From CAZRZN01 sp964604565 (GTDB lineage: Bacteria > Pseudomonadota > Alphaproteobacteria > Rhodobacterales > Rhodobacteraceae), in contig CAZRZN010000102.1 of assembly GCA_964604565.1 (NCBI GenBank), forward strand, positions 1 to 13,808: a stretch of 13,808 bases of DNA, read 5' to 3'. The position numbers were made by a program, and so were the translations under genes. Positions 1 through 6,950 of the stretch are shown here, piece after piece. Positions within the stretch are counted from its first letter, which is position 1. Each line of letters opens with the position of its first letter. The notes beneath the pieces are model-generated. The model saw only the letters and a list, made by a program, of their open reading frames with translations. It was not told the origin of the DNA and ran no database searches.

Positions 1-429
1 CGCCTGCGCAAACCGCTGGAGCGGCGGATCTACGAACTGGCGCGCAAGCATTGCGGGCGGCAGCGCAGCTGGAAGGTCAGCGTGGGCGTGCTGCACAAGA
101 AGGCGGGCAGCGCGGCCCCGGTGCGGGTGTTCCGCGCCGCGCTGCGCAAGATGATCGCCGAAGGGCATCTGCCGGACTACGCGCTGGAAGAGGTCGAGGG
201 CGACATGATCGTGATCACCCGGCAGGGCGCCCTTGTCGAGGAGGCCCCAAGGGCCGGTCTGCCGCCGCTATTGCCCGAGACGCTTCAGGCGGCGCGGACG
301 CTGGCGCCCGGCGCGGATGTCTACGCGCTGGAGGCGGAGTGGCGCGCCTGGTGGGCGCAGACCGGCCGGCCGGTGGTGCGCCATCCCGACAAGGCGTTCC
401 TGGGATGGGTGAGCGCCGGGGCGCGTTAG
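1..429 (+). CDS. Plasmid replication initiator (RPA / RepA type), C-terminal part
   Basis: The reading frame is open from base 1 to the TAG at 427-429, so the 5' end lies outside the window and only the last 142 residues are seen. The frame begins RLRKPLERRIYELARKHCG, followed by a segment with GSAAPVRVFRAALRKM and then LPDY. This pattern is what I recognise from the 'replication initiator protein A' (RPA) family found on Rhodobacteraceae plasmids. Such proteins bind the origin and start replication of the replicon. A GTG at 82 inside the frame is unlikely to be the true start, because the conserved region extends upstream of it. The last third (about residues 80-142, with EAEWRAWW and HPDKAFLGWV) is probably a C-terminal tail helping DNA binding; that is inference. 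No partition genes are seen on this side of it. Family assignment is from memory of the motif, not a search. Confidence 0.82.
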   Translation, partial: RLRKPLERRIYELARKHCGRQRSWKVSVGVLHKKAGSAAPVRVFRAALRKMIAEGHLPDYALEEVEGDMIVITRQGALVEEAPRAGLPPLLPETLQAARTLAPGADVYALEAEWRAWWAQTGRPVVRHPDKAFLGWVSAGAR

Positions 430-477
430 CGGCGGACAGCCCCGCAACCGGACAGGCGCCGCCGCGAAAGGCGCGCA

Positions 478-504
478 GGCAAAGCGGGGCGCCGCCGCTT
501 TGCC
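478..504. terminator. 10-bp perfect hairpin between convergent genes (possible bidirectional terminator)
   Basis: The arms GGCAAAGCGG (478-487) and CCGCTTTGCC (495-504) are exact reverse complements around a 7-nt loop. The hairpin sits in the 146-bp gap between the stop of the replication initiator and the stop of the transglutaminase-like gene, where a terminator serving both strands would be expected. No T-tract follows on either strand, so intrinsic termination is uncertain. Confidence 0.45.
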
Positions 505-575
505 CGGTTCATGCGGGGTATCCCCGCGGGCGTGCTCAGGGCGGGGGGCCGCGATGGATGAGGTCGGCGCGCCGT

Positions 576-1391
576 CTATGGCGCGTCGTCTATCCTGTCG
601 ATCCAGACCTCGAACCCGGTGAGGTCATGTTGCCCGAAGCTGTGGATCAGCGGCACATCCGCCGCATCCCGTCCGCGGGCGATCAGCACGCGGCCATAGC
701 GGGTGTCATTGTTGCGCGGATCGAATACCCACCACCGACCGTCGAGATAGACCTCCATCCAGGCGGCGAAATCCATCGGCGCATAGGGCGGCGGCTGACC
801 GATGTCGCTGACATATCCCGTGCAATAGCGCGTGGGGATGTTGAGGCACCGGCACAGTGCGACCGCAAGATGCGTGAAGTCCCGGCACACGCCGACCTGT
901 TCGTTCAGCGTCTCGACGGCGGTGCGGGTCGGGCGCGAATGTTCGTAGCCGAAGCTGACGTGGGCGTGCACGAAATCGCAGACCGCCTGCACGCGCGCCC
1001 AGCCGACCGGCCCCTGTCCGAACCGCGACCAGGCGAAATCCGACAGCACGTCGCTTTCGCAATAGCGGCTGGGCAGCAGATAGGGCAGCGTGTCGGCCGG
1101 CAGCCGTTCGACCGGGTGTTGCCGCGCCGAAAGGTCGACCGGATCCGACAGCCCGCCGTCCCGGATGATCCCGCTCCCCGAAACGGTCATCGCGCCGCTG
1201 GGGGCCACCACCCTGTTGCACCAGTTGCCGAACCCGTCGCGATAGGCCTCGATCGGGACGGCCGGATCGGTCACAAGAAGATCCGGGCGTTCCAGATCGC
1301 TGGCGCGCGAGTGATGCACGTTCAGCAGCAGGATCATCGGTGTCGGTGCCGGCAGTCGAAGCGAAAGCCGGTATCCCAGTTGCATGCGCAT
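576..1391 (-). CDS. Transglutaminase-like family protein (putative cysteine protease)
   Basis: This 271-aa protein has the layout of the bacterial transglutaminase-like family: an N-terminal beta-rich domain (about residues 1-130) followed by a transglutaminase core. The nucleophile region VGVCRDFTHLAVALCR places the catalytic cysteine at C169. The expected aspartate is D224 in FDPRNN. At the position where papain-like members carry the catalytic histidine (HAW or HAY), this protein has alanine, A209 in DFAAWMEV. The start is taken at the ATG whose complement is at 1389-1391, because a CCGGAG ribosome site lies about 8 nt upstream. A longer open frame to 1472 adds a low-quality, arginine-rich leader. 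The protein has no clear signal peptide and is probably cytoplasmic. The substrate is unknown. It faces the secreted-protein pair divergently across a 432-bp gap and shows no clear link to the polysaccharide genes. Confidence 0.85.
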   Translation of the reverse strand: MRMQLGYRLSLRLPAPTPMILLLNVHHSRASDLERPDLLVTDPAVPIEAYRDGFGNWCNRVVAPSGAMTVSGSGIIRDGGLSDPVDLSARQHPVERLPADTLPYLLPSRYCESDVLSDFAWSRFGQGPVGWARVQAVCDFVHAHVSFGYEHSRPTRTAVETLNEQVGVCRDFTHLAVALCRCLNIPTRYCTGYVSDIGQPPPYAPMDFAAWMEVYLDGRWWVFDPRNNDTRYGRVLIARGRDAADVPLIHSFGQHDLTGFEVWIDRIDDAP

Positions 1392-1418
1392 GATCGTGCT
1401 CCGGCAAGATGTTTCAGG

Positions 1419-1446
1419 GGCCGCCCGCCGGCCCGGACGGGCGGCC
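1419..1446. repeat. 9-bp inverted repeat upstream of the transglutaminase-like gene
   Basis: The arms GGCCGCCCG (1419-1427) and CGGGCGGCC (1438-1446) are exact reverse complements around a 10-nt loop. On the minus strand the hairpin lies about 28-55 nt before the chosen start at 1391, so it would fall in the leader of that gene or at the edge of its promoter. No T-tract is present, so terminator function is not supported. Confidence 0.4.
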
Positions 1447-1737
1447 GGGAAAAGACGTGCTTGTCGCCACACTGTCGCATGATGCGGTCAGCGCGGCCAG
1501 TGGCGAGCAGATCGCGTAAGGCCGGATCGCCGGCGCATGTCCATGATCCGGACCCTGTCTTTCGCCCCGGCCCTTGCGGGCCGATTGCGCGCCAAGGCCC
1601 CCGATCATCAGTCTCACCGGCCCGAAATCCCATCTTCTCGGCGGCTCGCCCCGCGACCAACTCCGGGTGACGTGTTTGCAACAATGTCGGAGGACTGCCT
1701 GCGATGACATGAAATCCTGCGAAACACGGCGATTTTC

Positions 1738-1767
1738 TTGACCTTTTGTTTACAAATAGGGCAGTAT
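1738..1767 (+). promoter_or_regulatory. Weak candidate promoter for the secreted-protein pair
   Basis: TTGACC (1738-1743) matches the -35 consensus at four or more positions. An 18-nt spacer leads to CAGTAT (1762-1767), a poor -10. The surrounding 30 bases are strikingly A+T-rich against the GC-rich background and lie 57-86 bases before the ATG at 1824, which is the main reason for listing it. Confidence 0.25.
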
Positions 1768-1823
1768 CAGCAGGATATGCGACGGCTGAAAAATACCGTC
1801 GAAAATGTCCCGTGAGGTTCTTC

Positions 1824-2246
1824 ATGCGGTCCCGCATCCCGACCCGGCTGATCGGCGCCTGTTTTTCAGTGGTGCTTGCAGGCATGGCCCATGCCGCAGA
1901 TCCCGTCGAACAGCATAATTCCACGGCCTTCTGGTTCGTGAACTGGATCGGGCTGAGCAATGCCACGCTGGATGTCGTGGCGCCGAACGGCGAAGTCTCG
2001 ACGGTCTTTGCCGCCTCCGGCACGCCAGTCTATGAGCTGGACCGCGCCACCGCGATGGATGGCGTGTATCGGTATGAACTGTCGGCCGCGACGGAAAATC
2101 GCGTCAAGATCATCAACCCGCAGAACGATGGCCGGGGTGAAAATGCCTCTGACACGGTGGCGGACTCCTTTTACCTGACCGGACAATTCGTCGTCGCCCG
2201 CGGTGTCATCACCGTGCCCGACACCATGACGGAAGACGGCAACTGA
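1824..2246 (+). CDS. Small secreted protein of unknown function, probable partner of the next gene
   Basis: This 140-aa protein begins with a clear signal peptide: MRSR, a hydrophobic stretch LIGACFSVVLAGMAHA, and a likely signal peptidase I site after AHA (about residue 24). The mature part (about 116 aa) starts ADPVEQ and is rich in aromatic and beta-forming residues (FWFVNWIGLSNATLDV, VYRYELSAAT), suggesting a small beta-sheet domain. No cysteine remains after cleavage, and no membrane helix follows. The ATG at 1824 is preferred over an upstream in-frame ATG at 1746, because GTGAGG lies about 8 nt upstream and the signal peptide then starts at residue 1. It ends 33 bp before the next secreted protein on the same strand, so the two are probably co-transcribed and may work together at the cell surface. 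I do not recognise a named family. Confidence 0.75.
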   Translation: MRSRIPTRLIGACFSVVLAGMAHAADPVEQHNSTAFWFVNWIGLSNATLDVVAPNGEVSTVFAASGTPVYELDRATAMDGVYRYELSAATENRVKIINPQNDGRGENASDTVADSFYLTGQFVVARGVITVPDTMTEDGN

Positions 2247-2279
2247 CCAACGCAAACCCCGACCCGTGAGGACACGCAA

Positions 2280-3452
2280 ATGAACATCCCGATGATTCCG
2301 ACCCGTGGACTGGCGGCGATAGGGCTTGGCACGGCCATGATGGTGACGGGACCCGCGTCTGCGGACCAGGTGATCAACGATGATCTGATCGTCTCCGGCA
2401 GTCTCTGCGTCGGATTCGACTGCGTGAATGGCGAAAGCTTCGGCTTCGACACGATACGGCTGAAGGAAAACAACACCCGGATCAAGTTTCAGGACACCTC
2501 GAGCTCGGGCAGCTTCCCGACCAGAGACTGGCAGATCACTGTCAATGACAGCACCAACGGTGGCGCCGACAAGTTTTCGATCGACGACATCGACGGCGGT
2601 CGTACCCCGTTCACCATAATCGCCTCGGCGCCCTCGAACTCGATCTTCGTCAACAACTCCGGCAACGTCGGTTTCGGCACCGCGACACCGGCCGTCACTC
2701 TGCACGCGCGCTCGGGCAACACGCCCACGCTTCGGCTGGAACAGGACGGCAGCTCGGGCTTTACCGCGCAGACCTGGGACATCGCCTCCAACGAGACCAA
2801 CTTCTTTATCCGCGACGCCACCAACGGCTCCCAACTGCCGCTCCGGATCAGACCCAGCGCGCCCAGCAACTCGATCTTCATCCAGAACAACGGCGACATC
2901 GGACTCGGGACCGCCTCACCAACTGCGCCGCTGCATGTGCGCCGCACCGATGGAAGGGCAACAGTGCTGGTCGAGGAACTGTCGGCCGCCGTGGCCGGGC
3001 GCACGATGCTGACACTCTCGAACAATGGTCCGGCATTTCTCCGGCTTGAGAACACCAATGTCGCGGCGGACGCGCGTTGGGTTTTCTCCCATGACGGCAC
3101 CGGCAACCTCGGGATCAACCGGGATGGCGGGATCAACGAGTTCTTTCTGGATCCGGCGGGGAACCTGACGCTGACGGGCACCCTGACGACCGGTGGGGCA
3201 GGCACCTGCAGCGCGGGATGTGACCGGGTGTTCGATGCGGATTATCCGCTGCCATCGATTACGGAACAACAGGAAATGATGTTCTCGAACCGTCACCTGC
3301 CCAATGTAGGCCCAACCGATGAAAACGGTCCGTTCAATATCTCCCACAAGATGGGCGGCATGCTGAACGAGTTGGAAAAGGCGCATATCTACATCGCGCA
3401 GCTCAATGAGCGTATTTCCGTGCTCGAAGAGGCGCTGGTCGCCAACGACTGA
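2280..3452 (+). CDS. Secreted tail-fibre-like repeat protein with C-terminal coiled coil
   Basis: This 390-aa protein has an N-terminal signal peptide (residues 1-28, hydrophobic core GLAAIGLGTAMMV, cleavage after ASA). Two related repeats follow, APSNSIFVNNSGNVGFGTAT (117-136) and APSNSIFIQNNGDIGLGTAS (194-213), each followed by P, a few residues and LHA or LHV. 'GNVGIGTxxPxxxLHV' repeats of this type occur in phage tail fibres and in bacterial surface proteins with trimeric beta-structures. The C-terminal part has DYPLPSITEQQ and HLPNVGP, then a heptad-like stretch ELEKAHIYIAQLNERISVLE (from about 364) that probably forms a trimerising coiled coil. This arrangement resembles the C-termini of Bacteroidetes tail-fibre-like proteins rather than the self-cleaving S74 chaperone, whose motifs I do not see. 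The start has a GTGAGGA ribosome site. It is likely an exported fibre or matrix protein; the partner and ligand are unknown. Confidence 0.75.
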   Translation: MNIPMIPTRGLAAIGLGTAMMVTGPASADQVINDDLIVSGSLCVGFDCVNGESFGFDTIRLKENNTRIKFQDTSSSGSFPTRDWQITVNDSTNGGADKFSIDDIDGGRTPFTIIASAPSNSIFVNNSGNVGFGTATPAVTLHARSGNTPTLRLEQDGSSGFTAQTWDIASNETNFFIRDATNGSQLPLRIRPSAPSNSIFIQNNGDIGLGTASPTAPLHVRRTDGRATVLVEELSAAVAGRTMLTLSNNGPAFLRLENTNVAADARWVFSHDGTGNLGINRDGGINEFFLDPAGNLTLTGTLTTGGAGTCSAGCDRVFDADYPLPSITEQQEMMFSNRHLPNVGPTDENGPFNISHKMGGMLNELEKAHIYIAQLNERISVLEEALVAND

Positions 3453-3467
3453 TTTGCCCTCCGGCCA

Positions 3468-3491
3468 CGCCCCTTGCAGCAGCTTGGGGCG
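3468..3491. terminator. Short hairpin between convergent genes (possible terminator)
   Basis: CGCCCC (3468-3473) pairs with GGGGCG (3486-3491) around a 12-nt loop. It lies in the 58-bp gap between the stops of the tail-fibre-like gene and the minus-strand sulfotransferase, the natural place for a shared terminator. The stem is short and lacks a T-tract. Confidence 0.3.
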
Positions 3492-3510
3492 GTGCCGCAT
3501 GCCAGAACCG

Positions 3511-4191
3511 TCACGGTGTTTCGAACCGATACCCGAAACGCTCGCAATCTTCCCTGAACAGTTCCGCCACGCAGGCGCGTGTGGCGGCGTCGTAATAGTC
3601 CGAATAATGCCGTCCCGCCGGTGAGGCGGCATTGATCAGGCAGGCCCCCAGATCCGGCAGGCCGATCCGCGCGCCGACACGGGCCAGCCCGGCGGCGCGG
3701 TCCTCGTAGCGGATGATGTCATCCACAGCCAGATTGCCCCGGTCATCGACCAGAAACTCCGAACAGCTCATGTATTGCGGGGGAAAGGCCAGCAGCGGGT
3801 GCACATCGCCCTGCCGGGCCCGCGCGACATGCTCCAGGTAGTCCGCAAAGCGCCAGTCATCGGGGATCAGGACGCTGGCATGGGACCTGCGGTAAAAATA
3901 AAAGGACAGCGACCTTTCCCAAGGATTGCGAACAATCGTGAAGGAAAACAGGCTGTTCCAGACATCCTGTCCCAGAAGGGCGGACATTTCCTGCACCGAC
4001 CTGTGGTCGGGAACGATCTGGGGGGTCGCATAGGTCTTGTCGGGAACATTGATCTTGCCGTGTAGCGCCCCGAACTTGCGGCCCAGCTCATGACGCAGGG
4101 CTGAGGACGAGGTGCGCGGAATGTCGACGAACCAGAACCCCGTTGCCTGGATTTGCCGCTTGAAGTCCGGATGATCAGGAGAAATCGCCAT
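3511..4191 (-). CDS. PAPS-dependent sulfotransferase (sulfotransferase family 2-like)
   Basis: This 226-aa protein carries both PAPS-binding signatures of carbohydrate sulfotransferases. The 5'-phosphosulfate loop is FVDIPRTSSSALR (21-33). The 3'-phosphate motif is FTIVRNPWERSLSFYFY (84-100), with R88 and S96 at the conserved positions. PDHRSV (61-66) lies where a histidine-containing acceptor or catalytic segment is often found. Such enzymes transfer sulfate from PAPS to sugar hydroxyls, so it probably sulfates the polysaccharide or its precursor; it has no signal peptide and should act in the cytoplasm. The start at 4191 is chosen because family similarity begins there. An in-frame ATG at 4299 would add 36 residues and sit only 21 bp from the divergent gene. 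Neither start has a strong ribosome site, so the exact N-terminus is unsure. It is the only polysaccharide gene here on the minus strand. Confidence 0.85.
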   Translation of the reverse strand: MAISPDHPDFKRQIQATGFWFVDIPRTSSSALRHELGRKFGALHGKINVPDKTYATPQIVPDHRSVQEMSALLGQDVWNSLFSFTIVRNPWERSLSFYFYRRSHASVLIPDDWRFADYLEHVARARQGDVHPLLAFPPQYMSCSEFLVDDRGNLAVDDIIRYEDRAAGLARVGARIGLPDLGACLINAASPAGRHYSDYYDAATRACVAELFREDCERFGYRFETP

Positions 4192-4255
4192 GGCGATCTG
4201 ATGCCATCCGGGGCAAGAATTCACAAGATCCCAGGCTCGGGGGGCGTTGAAAGGG

Positions 4256-4284
4256 CTGTAACTCCCGGTCACTCCCCGTATGAT
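4256..4284 (+). promoter_or_regulatory. Weak candidate promoter for the fucosyltransferase-like gene
   Basis: TATGAT (4279-4284) matches five of six -10 consensus bases. CTGTAA (4256-4261), 17 bp upstream, is a poor -35. The site lies in the 129-bp divergent gap, 37 bases before the TTG start at 4321. Position supports it more than sequence does. Confidence 0.28.
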
Positions 4285-4320
4285 CCCGGCGTCTGACATG
4301 CAGGGTCGCAAGAGGTTCGA

Positions 4321-5172
4321 TTGGCCGATTTGATAAAACGTCTGAAGCTTCGTGATGCCGGGATGTTCTCCAACGTGAACGAGGTCGTCGAACAGCTTCG
4401 GCGCGCGGCGGCGGGAGGGTACAGGTTTGTCATCGACTGGCAGAGATCCTGCTACCGCGATGACAGGCACCCCGGCGACCCCTGGAGCTATTATTTCGAG
4501 CCGTGCTACACGGTCGGCGATCTTGCCGGTCGGGATCTGACGGATCTGCCGGGCGGTGTCGAGGTGGCCTGTGCCCGCGACAACATCATAACGCCGCGTC
4601 TGGATGACGGTCAGTGCAACCCGCTCTTGCTGCCGCGCGACAGGATCGGTGCGGGCGCGCTCATTCGTGCGCATATCCATGTCAAACCCGCGATCCTCGA
4701 GCATATCGCGGCCTTTCGGCAGGCCACCTTTCGATCACGGATGATCGGATTGCATATTCGCGGTCCCGGCCGCACGGCCGGGGGCGTTCCCGAACTGCGT
4801 CGTCGCTTCGGTCTTTCGGACAAGGTGCCGGTCGAGGCGTTTTTCCTGCAGGTCGACGAGGCGCTGAGGCTGTTGCCGGATGCCGGCATTTTCGCATGTT
4901 CCGACAGTTCGGACGTCATCACCGCCATCGAGGCGCGTTATCCCGACCGAGTGGTGACATATCCCGCGCAGCGCTCGGCGTTTGGCGAGATGCACGCCAA
5001 CCATTCCAGAAACGGCGGACAAAGCTTCGATGGCCATCAGCTGGGTCTGGATGTGCTTTGCGAGGCGCTATTGCTTGCGCAGACAGACATCCTTGTCCAT
5101 GGAAATTCCAATGTCACCAACTTCGTGCTGTGCAAGTCTCCACAGCTGCTGCATGCCTATGTTCAGGCGTGA
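4321..5172 (+). CDS. NodZ/GT23-like fucosyltransferase family protein
   Basis: This 283-aa protein resembles bacterial alpha-1,6-fucosyltransferases of the NodZ (GT23) type, which use GDP-fucose. FVIDWQRSCYRDD (36-48) followed by YFEPCY matches the N-terminal domain pattern. IGLHIRGPGR (142-151) contains the HIRxG nucleotide-binding signature, with R147. FACSDSSDV (191-199) is the expected C/S-D-S strand end, and ILVHGNSNVTNF (from about 257) is the C-terminal signature. The start appears to be TTG at 4321, with AGAGG 5 nt upstream. A stop lies just upstream in frame, and the next ATG (4363) lacks a ribosome site. It is shorter than NodZ (about 320 aa), so an N-terminal part may be reduced. 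No signal peptide is visible, so it probably acts in the cytoplasm on a lipid-linked or free acceptor. The actual sugar donor could differ from GDP-fucose. Confidence 0.72.
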   Translation: MADLIKRLKLRDAGMFSNVNEVVEQLRRAAAGGYRFVIDWQRSCYRDDRHPGDPWSYYFEPCYTVGDLAGRDLTDLPGGVEVACARDNIITPRLDDGQCNPLLLPRDRIGAGALIRAHIHVKPAILEHIAAFRQATFRSRMIGLHIRGPGRTAGGVPELRRRFGLSDKVPVEAFFLQVDEALRLLPDAGIFACSDSSDVITAIEARYPDRVVTYPAQRSAFGEMHANHSRNGGQSFDGHQLGLDVLCEALLLAQTDILVHGNSNVTNFVLCKSPQLLHAYVQA

Positions 5173-5428
5173 CAGGCAGTCTGCAGGGGGCGCGTCTTGA
5201 GGCCGCTCCGCAGCCGGGCGGGGGATCCTTCTTTGGTCCCCCAACAATGCCATGCGCTGCAAAAGGCATTCCGGTCCGGATTGCCGGATCGCCCGTGACC
5301 TCCAAGGCCGGGACGAAGGACGTTGCGTGTTGTCCCAAGAGTCATTATTCGCCTGTTGGAATGATCAATGCGAGCTGTCCTCGGAACGCTTTTCCGGACT
5401 TCAAGGGCATCAGGGAGTCGATATAAAA
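5173..5428. other. 256-bp gap before the pyruvyl transferase; contains a GC-rich hairpin
   Basis: No separate gene is recognised here. The pyruvyl transferase frame stays open back to 5252, but the extra residues are cysteine- and arginine-rich and unlike the family. GGGGGA (5220-5225) pairs with TCCCCC (5237-5242), and CC/GG pairs inside, giving a hairpin about 50 nt after the fucosyltransferase stop. It could end that transcript, but no T-tract follows. Confidence 0.4.
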
Positions 5429-6589
5429 GTGGCCAAACTTTATTTGGATATGCAGCATGTCGGACGTATTCCGGATGCGTTCCGCCTGACGGCGACCGAG
5501 ATCAATCAGCATTGCGGAATGAACCTTGGAAACTTCGTCTTTCGGCACGCATTGCGCAATGTCCTGGCCGATCTCGATGAATATACCCCCGTAACGGGCG
5601 CCGAATACAAAGCCATCCTCGAACATGAAAAAGCCGAAAGCGTCATCATATCCTGCGCCAATTGGCTTGGCCAAACGGCACGGGACGAAGCGTGGAACCT
5701 CGGCCGCTCCAAGATGGTCGAGATGGCGGATTGTTCCGTGGTTGCTTTCGGGCTTGGCGTTCAGGCCTCCGGCCTGCGCCATGACGGTGCGGTGCCGCTG
5801 GGCCCGGATACCGTGCGGCTTTGCAAGGTCCTCTCGGAGCGTTCGGCGAATATCAGTGTGCGGGACGAACTGACCCGCAGAACGCTGGAAGCCAATGGCA
5901 TCGACAATGTGGTGACGACGGGATGCCCGTCGAATTTCCTCAACTGCGATCCGAAACTGGGCGATAAGCTTTATGCCCGTGGCAAGGCAAATACCCTGGC
6001 GGAGTGGACGGATGTGCGCACTGCAATATCGGAGGTGACCGGCGGCCATGCCCTCTCCGGTGCCATCTACAAGTCGCAGCTGAGCATGATGGAGCAAACG
6101 CCTGCCTTTTATGTGGTGCAGACCCCGGACTTCGTGGACTTTCTCATGGGAGACCGGGGCAAGATCAGCGCCTTCTACCGCGAGAACAATCCCTTTGTGG
6201 GCGAACCGAACAAACTGACGCGTCTTTTGAAGTCCAAGGGCCTGTTCTTCACGGATGTGGATTCCTGGATGATCTTTTGCCGCACCTGCGATTTTTCGAC
6301 CGGCATGCGCATCCATGGCACGATGGTCCCGTTGCAGTCGGGCGTCCCCGCCATCCTCATCGCCCATGATTCCCGCACCGTCGGGCTGGCTGACGCGATG
6401 GGCGTGCCCTGGATGTCCCCCGATGACTATCTCGACCTGATGCCGCGCGGCCCCAAGGGTGTGTTCGAAGCGTTCAGTGAAAAGATCCAGGGCTTTGACG
6501 AAAAGCGCGCTGTTCTGGCGCAAATCATGGTCGATTTTCTCAATTCGAACAGATTGACGCCGAATGCGTCGCTCCTCGCCCTGACGTGA
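5429..6589 (+). CDS. Polysaccharide pyruvyl transferase family protein
   Basis: This 386-aa protein matches the polysaccharide pyruvyl transferase family, which transfers pyruvate from phosphoenolpyruvate to sugar hydroxyls to form acidic ketals. Family signatures seen are ISVRDE (142-147, the conserved 'SxRD' turn), GCPSNFLN (165-172) and RIHGTMVPLQSGVPAILIAHD (from R294), whose RxHG with H296 is the most conserved motif. The start is taken as GTG at 5429 with AGGGAG 11 nt upstream; this gives the usual family length. An open frame back to 5252 adds residues unlike the family. No signal peptide or membrane segment is visible, so it should act in the cytoplasm. It lies between the fucosyltransferase-like gene and the large operon, and fits a role in decorating the repeat unit. 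The acceptor sugar cannot be read from the sequence. Some family members have other, non-pyruvyl roles. Confidence 0.85.
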   Translation: MAKLYLDMQHVGRIPDAFRLTATEINQHCGMNLGNFVFRHALRNVLADLDEYTPVTGAEYKAILEHEKAESVIISCANWLGQTARDEAWNLGRSKMVEMADCSVVAFGLGVQASGLRHDGAVPLGPDTVRLCKVLSERSANISVRDELTRRTLEANGIDNVVTTGCPSNFLNCDPKLGDKLYARGKANTLAEWTDVRTAISEVTGGHALSGAIYKSQLSMMEQTPAFYVVQTPDFVDFLMGDRGKISAFYRENNPFVGEPNKLTRLLKSKGLFFTDVDSWMIFCRTCDFSTGMRIHGTMVPLQSGVPAILIAHDSRTVGLADAMGVPWMSPDDYLDLMPRGPKGVFEAFSEKIQGFDEKRAVLAQIMVDFLNSNRLTPNASLLALT

Positions 6590-6675
6590 AACCCGTTTGC
6601 TTAACCGGTCAGTATGCGCTAGCCGACGCTTCAGGTGGGGCCTGTCACGCTCGATCCGCGCGTCAGGGCGATCTG

Positions 6676-6699
6676 GCGCATCTGTCGCGGGTGATGCGC
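6676..6699. repeat. 7-bp hairpin downstream of the pyruvyl transferase
   Basis: GCGCATC (6676-6682) and GATGCGC (6693-6699) pair perfectly around a 10-nt loop. It lies 87 nt after the pyruvyl transferase stop and just before the candidate promoter. It could act as a transcript end, but there is no T-tract. Confidence 0.35.
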
Positions 6700-6704
6700 A
6701 GCCA

Positions 6705-6735
6705 TTGATCTGTAGTCTTTAAAACCGGTTTTAAT
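6705..6735 (+). promoter_or_regulatory. Candidate promoter overlapping a 16-bp palindrome
   Basis: TTGATC (6705-6710) resembles a -35 and TTTAAT (6730-6735) matches five of six -10 bases, but the 19-bp spacer is long. It is the most A+T-rich spot upstream of the operon that starts at 7165. If real, the leader would be about 420 nt. The palindrome 6719-6734 overlaps the spacer and -10, as a repressor site would. Confidence 0.3.
6719..6734. promoter_or_regulatory. Perfect 16-bp palindrome, candidate operator
   Basis: TTAAAACCGGTTTTAA reads the same on both strands. A related sequence, TTAACCGGT, occurs about 120 bp upstream (6601-6609), so AACCGGT appears twice in this gap. The symmetric form and position suggest a dimeric regulator site. 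The regulator is not identified. Confidence 0.4.
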
Positions 6736-6934
6736 TCAATGGCTTGCCCCTTCAGGAGCGTTCCCGGCGTTTTCAGGACCAGGACCGCGGCCAATGTCCG
6801 CCGCACCCCGCCCGGGCCACGGGGGGAAGGCTCTATCGGGATCCGCGATGTCCCGGTCCGCTTTGCGGACGGAGCGCCCTACCTGTCCTGGCGGGCAGCA
6901 GAGGACTTCCGGGCGGCCCGGCGGAGACCCCGTG

Positions 6935-6950
6935 GAGGGCGCGCGCCCTC
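6935..6950. repeat. Perfect 16-bp GC-rich palindrome
   Basis: GAGGGCGCGCGCCCTC is fully self-complementary. In RNA it could fold as a 6-bp stem with a GCGC loop. It lies in the leader region, 215 bp before the operon start. It may be structural or simply a GC-rich coincidence. Confidence 0.4.

Larger units (their letters stand above)
1392..1823. other. Gene-free divergent intergenic region (432 bp)
   Basis: No convincing gene is seen between the divergent starts at 1391 and 1824. Open frames on both strands run through it, but they overlap real genes antisense and give arginine- and proline-rich, featureless translations. It contains a 9-bp hairpin (1419-1446) close to the transglutaminase-like start and an A+T-rich patch (about 1730-1760) upstream of the secreted protein, where a promoter would be expected. 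Confidence 0.6.

Noticed and set aside
51..1670. Long plus-strand open frame (539 codons) through the initiator and transglutaminase region
   Set aside because: It overlaps the initiator in another frame and the transglutaminase-like gene antisense; the translation is Arg/Pro/Gly-rich with no family features. It is an effect of high GC content.
1866..2834. Minus-strand open frame opposite the secreted pair
   Set aside because: It overlaps two genes with signal peptides and ribosome sites; the translation is Arg/Val/Gly-rich and featureless.
3200..3452. Self-cleaving S74 peptidase chaperone domain at the end of the tail-fibre-like protein
   Set aside because: The SDxRLK-type conserved motif of S74 domains is not visible; the C-terminus fits a coiled-coil variant instead.
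5345..6523. Minus-strand open frame opposite the pyruvyl transferase
   Set aside because: It lies almost entirely antisense to a clear family member and has no recognisable motifs or ribosome site.
6719..6734. CtrA binding site
   Set aside because: The TTAA half-sites are 8 nt apart rather than the 7 of the CtrA consensus, so a generic palindromic operator is the safer call.
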